Shown: positions 6,938 through 7,208 of the stretch, piece by piece
Position numbering within the stretch: the first letter of the stretch is position 1
Layout: the number at the start of each line of letters is the position of its first letter
DNA from: Rickettsia endosymbiont of Bryobia graminum
GTDB taxonomy: Bacteria; Pseudomonadota; Alphaproteobacteria; Rickettsiales; Rickettsiaceae
Direction of reading: 5' to 3'
Assembly: GCA_020881085.1 (NCBI GenBank)
Contig: JAJIYR010000095.1
Coordinates: 1 to 7,208 of the forward strand
DNA length: 7,208 bases
The notes under the pieces: generated by a model
What the model saw: the letters and a program-made list of their open reading frames with translations, nothing else
The model's database searches: none
What the model was told of the DNA's origin: nothing
Translations under genes and position numbers: made by a program

Positions 6938-6949
6938 CATAATATTATG
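6938..6949. promoter_or_regulatory. Second CATAA-NN-TTATG palindrome upstream of the phasin promoter
   Basis: CATAATATTATG is a perfect 12-bp palindrome that differs from the one at 6872-6883 only in its two central bases. The centres are 66 bp apart. It also overlaps an 8-bp inverted repeat, ATCATAAT (6936-6943) with ATTATGAT (6953-6960). It lies about 30 bp upstream of the proposed -35 box. Confidence 0.4.
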
Positions 6950-7129
6950 GCAATTATGATATAAAGTCTCGAGCGTATAATAATACTATCTTTTATAAAC
7001 AGAAAGTTTTTAGACTTTTACAATTAATAAATCATAGGAAATTTAATTAAATTAAACTTCTTGTAGCATATACTGTTCGTAAATGAAGGGTTGCAAAGAT
7101 AGGAGAGCTATTGTAGAGTTTAGGACATT

Positions 7130-7208
7130 GTGAGTAAGAATGTATTGACAGAAGAACAAAGAGAGAAGTTGAAGGAACGTCATAAGACAGAACGAGACGG
7201 ACGCATAG
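7130..7208 (+). CDS. IS630-family transposase, N-terminal fragment (runs off right edge)
   Basis: From a GTG at 7130 the frame is open to the window edge and encodes 26 residues beginning MSKNVLTEEQREKLKERH and continuing KTERDGRI. The pattern L(T)xEQRExLxxRHKxERDGRI is typical of the start of IS630-type (Tc1/mariner-like DDE) transposases, where it normally continues into DRIKAVLL and a helix-turn-helix. The frame has a TAG at 7121-7123, and AGGA at 7122-7125 lies four bases before the GTG, so GTG is the best start available. Base composition is less AT-rich than the flanking sequence. Whether the full element is intact cannot be seen. Confidence 0.7.
   Translation, partial: MSKNVLTEEQREKLKERHKTERDGRI

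Larger units (their letters stand above)
6810..7129. other. Phasin upstream region and left end of the IS630-type element
   Basis: No gene is visible in these 320 bp. The left part is the phasin leader, promoter and palindromes. The sequence from about 6961 to 7070 is very AT-rich, with a 7-bp inverted repeat AAAGTCT (6963-6969) and AGACTTT (7012-7018) of unknown meaning. The left end of the IS630-type element must lie before 7130. IS630 elements insert at TA dinucleotides, and the TA at 7071-7072 followed by CTGTTCGTAAATG, where composition becomes less AT-rich, is one candidate boundary. It cannot be confirmed without the right end. Confidence 0.4.

Noticed and set aside
6963..7018. 7-bp inverted repeat AAAGTCT / AGACTTT as possible IS630 or attachment-site ends
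   Set aside because: It is too short, the loop is 42 bp, and it has no consistent relation to the transposase start or a TA target duplication.
7083..7133. 16-codon frame MKGCKDRRAIVEFRTL whose TGA overlaps the GTG start of the IS630-type transposase
   Set aside because: A GTGA overlap could suggest translational coupling, but the ATG has no ribosome binding site and the frame is short enough to be chance inside an IS leader.

Overview
The window is AT-rich (roughly two thirds A+T by eye) and carries conserved alphaproteobacterial housekeeping genes. The order pyrH-frr-gatC-gatA-gatB, the sequence flavour of UMP kinase, GatCAB and TsaD, and the insertion sequences on both sides suggest a member of the Rickettsiales, probably an intracellular or endosymbiotic Rickettsiaceae-like bacterium. 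The genus is not determined. The lineage assignment rests on family knowledge, because no database search was possible.

Layout, left to right. Positions 1-119 hold the C-terminal end of an IS4-type transposase that enters from the left. Positions 120-502 hold a degraded minus-strand reading frame with a very strong ribosome binding site, a 13-bp AT-rich inverted repeat and a probable pyrH promoter. Then, all on the plus strand, come pyrH (UMP kinase), frr (ribosome recycling factor), a 161-bp gap with a long-loop inverted repeat, gatC, gatA, a 130-bp gap with a hairpin, gatB and tsaD. A phasin-family gene lies on the minus strand, tail to tail with tsaD. Its own promoter region contains two nearly identical 12-bp palindromes. 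The right edge (7130-7208) is the start of an IS630-type transposase that runs out of the window.

How the genes fit together. frr and the gat genes serve translation: GatCAB makes Gln-tRNA(Gln) and/or Asn-tRNA(Asn) by transamidation, RRF recycles ribosomes, and TsaD takes part in the t6A37 modification of ANN-decoding tRNAs. PyrH supplies UDP for RNA and DNA precursors. The phasin is functionally separate: phasins coat polyhydroxyalkanoate granules, and this one has its own promoter and candidate operators.

I found no clear new multi-gene system. The most interesting unexplained signals are the paired CATAA-NN-TTATG palindromes at the phasin promoter, the decayed reading frame beside the IS4 remnant, and the structured gaps at frr-gatC and gatA-gatB.
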